13,793 nt of DNA from Methylacidiphilaceae bacterium (GTDB taxonomy: Bacteria; Verrucomicrobiota; Verrucomicrobiia; Methylacidiphilales; Methylacidiphilaceae), in contig JAQUAR010000012.1 of assembly GCA_028687155.1 (NCBI GenBank), positions 1 to 13,793 on the forward strand, given 5' to 3'. How positions within the stretch are numbered: the first letter of the stretch is position 1; every line of letters begins with the position of its first letter. The position numbers and the translations under genes are program-made. The notes beneath the pieces are model-generated. The model was not told the DNA's origin. It saw nothing but the letters and a program-made list of their open reading frames with translations, and made no database searches. Positions 13,209-13,793 of this stretch are shown piece by piece.

Positions 13209-13793
13209 TCAGCCTCGAAGCGATTTCCAGATCTCCACCCACTCGTCGACCCCCAATTCCTCCGGACGCCTTCTCTCCTCATATCCCAACCTCTTCCCCA
13301 AACATTTCCGACGATGCAGAAAGCCCCGGCGCACGAAGGCACAGAACCCTTCTCGATCCTCCCCGGAAACCGGCACCGTCTCGAGCGGCTCCAGGCAGAC
13401 GACCGCGGAATCGACCTTCGGCATGGGATAGAATACTGACGGAGGCAATCGCTTTCGGATCTCGATGCGAAAGGAGGTCTGTCCCATGACGGAAAGGCTG
13501 CCGAAGGAGGAGTGCCCCGGAGTGGCCACGAGCCGCTCGGCTACCTCTCGCTGGAGCGTCACCACGATGCGGCGGAAGGAAGCCGGGCGCCGGAAGAGGG
13601 AGGCGAGAAAGGGTCCGGAAATCGAATAGGGAAGATTGCCGACCAGCACCCAGTCAAAGGCAGGTTCGGGCCATTCCGCACGGAGCACATCCCCTTCGAT
13701 GAGATGAAAGTGATCCACCCCCCGGAAGCGCTCGCGCAGGATTGCCGCAAGGCCCCGATCGATTTCGATCGCTCGGACCTCCGCCCCTTTGCC
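13209..13793 (-). CDS. ksgA: 16S rRNA adenine dimethyltransferase, C-terminal 194 residues (5' part beyond window edge)
   Basis: Dimethylates the two adjacent adenines (A1518/A1519 in E. coli numbering) near the 3' end of 16S rRNA using S-adenosylmethionine during small-subunit maturation. The frame is open to the last base of the window, so the N-terminal SAM motif I is missing (family length about 260-290). Present: the acidic SAM loop in RAIEID at the edge, GDVL, the catalytic NLPYSIS motif, the family segment VVTLQREVAERLVATPGHSSFGSLSV, PPSVFYPMPKVDSAVV, and the C-terminal helical domain. The stop is TGA at 13211-13209. About 290 bases separate it from ilvN. A start at 13718 is internal and not credible. 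Confidence 0.96.
   Translation of the reverse strand, partial: GKGAEVRAIEIDRGLAAILRERFRGVDHFHLIEGDVLRAEWPEPAFDWVLVGNLPYSISGPFLASLFRRPASFRRIVVTLQREVAERLVATPGHSSFGSLSVMGQTSFRIEIRKRLPPSVFYPMPKVDSAVVCLEPLETVPVSGEDREGFCAFVRRGFLHRRKCLGKRLGYEERRRPEELGVDEWVEIWKSLRG

Overview
The window is 13.8 kb of GC-rich (about 60% by eye), densely packed bacterial chromosome with no mobile element, CRISPR array, rRNA or tRNA that I can see. It encodes Kdo transferase (a Gram-negative outer membrane), copper chaperone and cytochrome oxidase assembly proteins (aerobic respiration), PEP carboxylase and branched-chain amino-acid synthesis. The gene content would suit a Verrucomicrobiota-type organism, for example a GC-rich acidophilic methanotroph such as Methylacidimicrobium. 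That placement is an inference from protein style, not from a search.

Layout. Minus strand, positions 1 to 6392: the 5' part of zwf (glucose-6-phosphate dehydrogenase, cut by the window edge); a tightly overlapping four-gene unit encoding ABC ATPase, ABC-2 permease, SCO copper chaperone and a DUF420/CtaM-like membrane protein; then waaA (Kdo transferase) and a XerC/XerD-type tyrosine recombinase. Plus strand: ppc (PEP carboxylase), diverging from the recombinase, followed by a possible 44-residue membrane peptide. Minus strand, 9760 to 13793: ksgA (cut at its 5' end), then ilvN, ilvC and leuA in that order of transcription.

How the genes fit together. The ABC-SCO-DUF420 unit looks like a cytochrome c oxidase maturation module whose oxidase subunits lie outside the window. 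The ilvN-ilvC-leuA operon covers acetolactate synthase regulation, the second step of valine/isoleucine synthesis and the committed step of leucine synthesis; ilvB is not next to ilvN. PEP carboxylase replenishes oxaloacetate, and zwf opens the oxidative pentose phosphate pathway and supplies NADPH.

The most interesting signal is in front of ilvN. A promoter-like sequence is followed by a ribosome binding site, a 13-15 codon peptide containing Leu, Val, Val and Leu, a short hairpin, a competing six-base antiterminator pairing, and a terminator-like hairpin with six Ts. The real ilvN start lies just downstream. This has the architecture of a classical translation-coupled attenuator for a branched-chain amino-acid operon. 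Other points worth a second look are the unusual cofactor loop of IlvC, an insertion in the tyrosine recombinase, and small repeats downstream of leuA.
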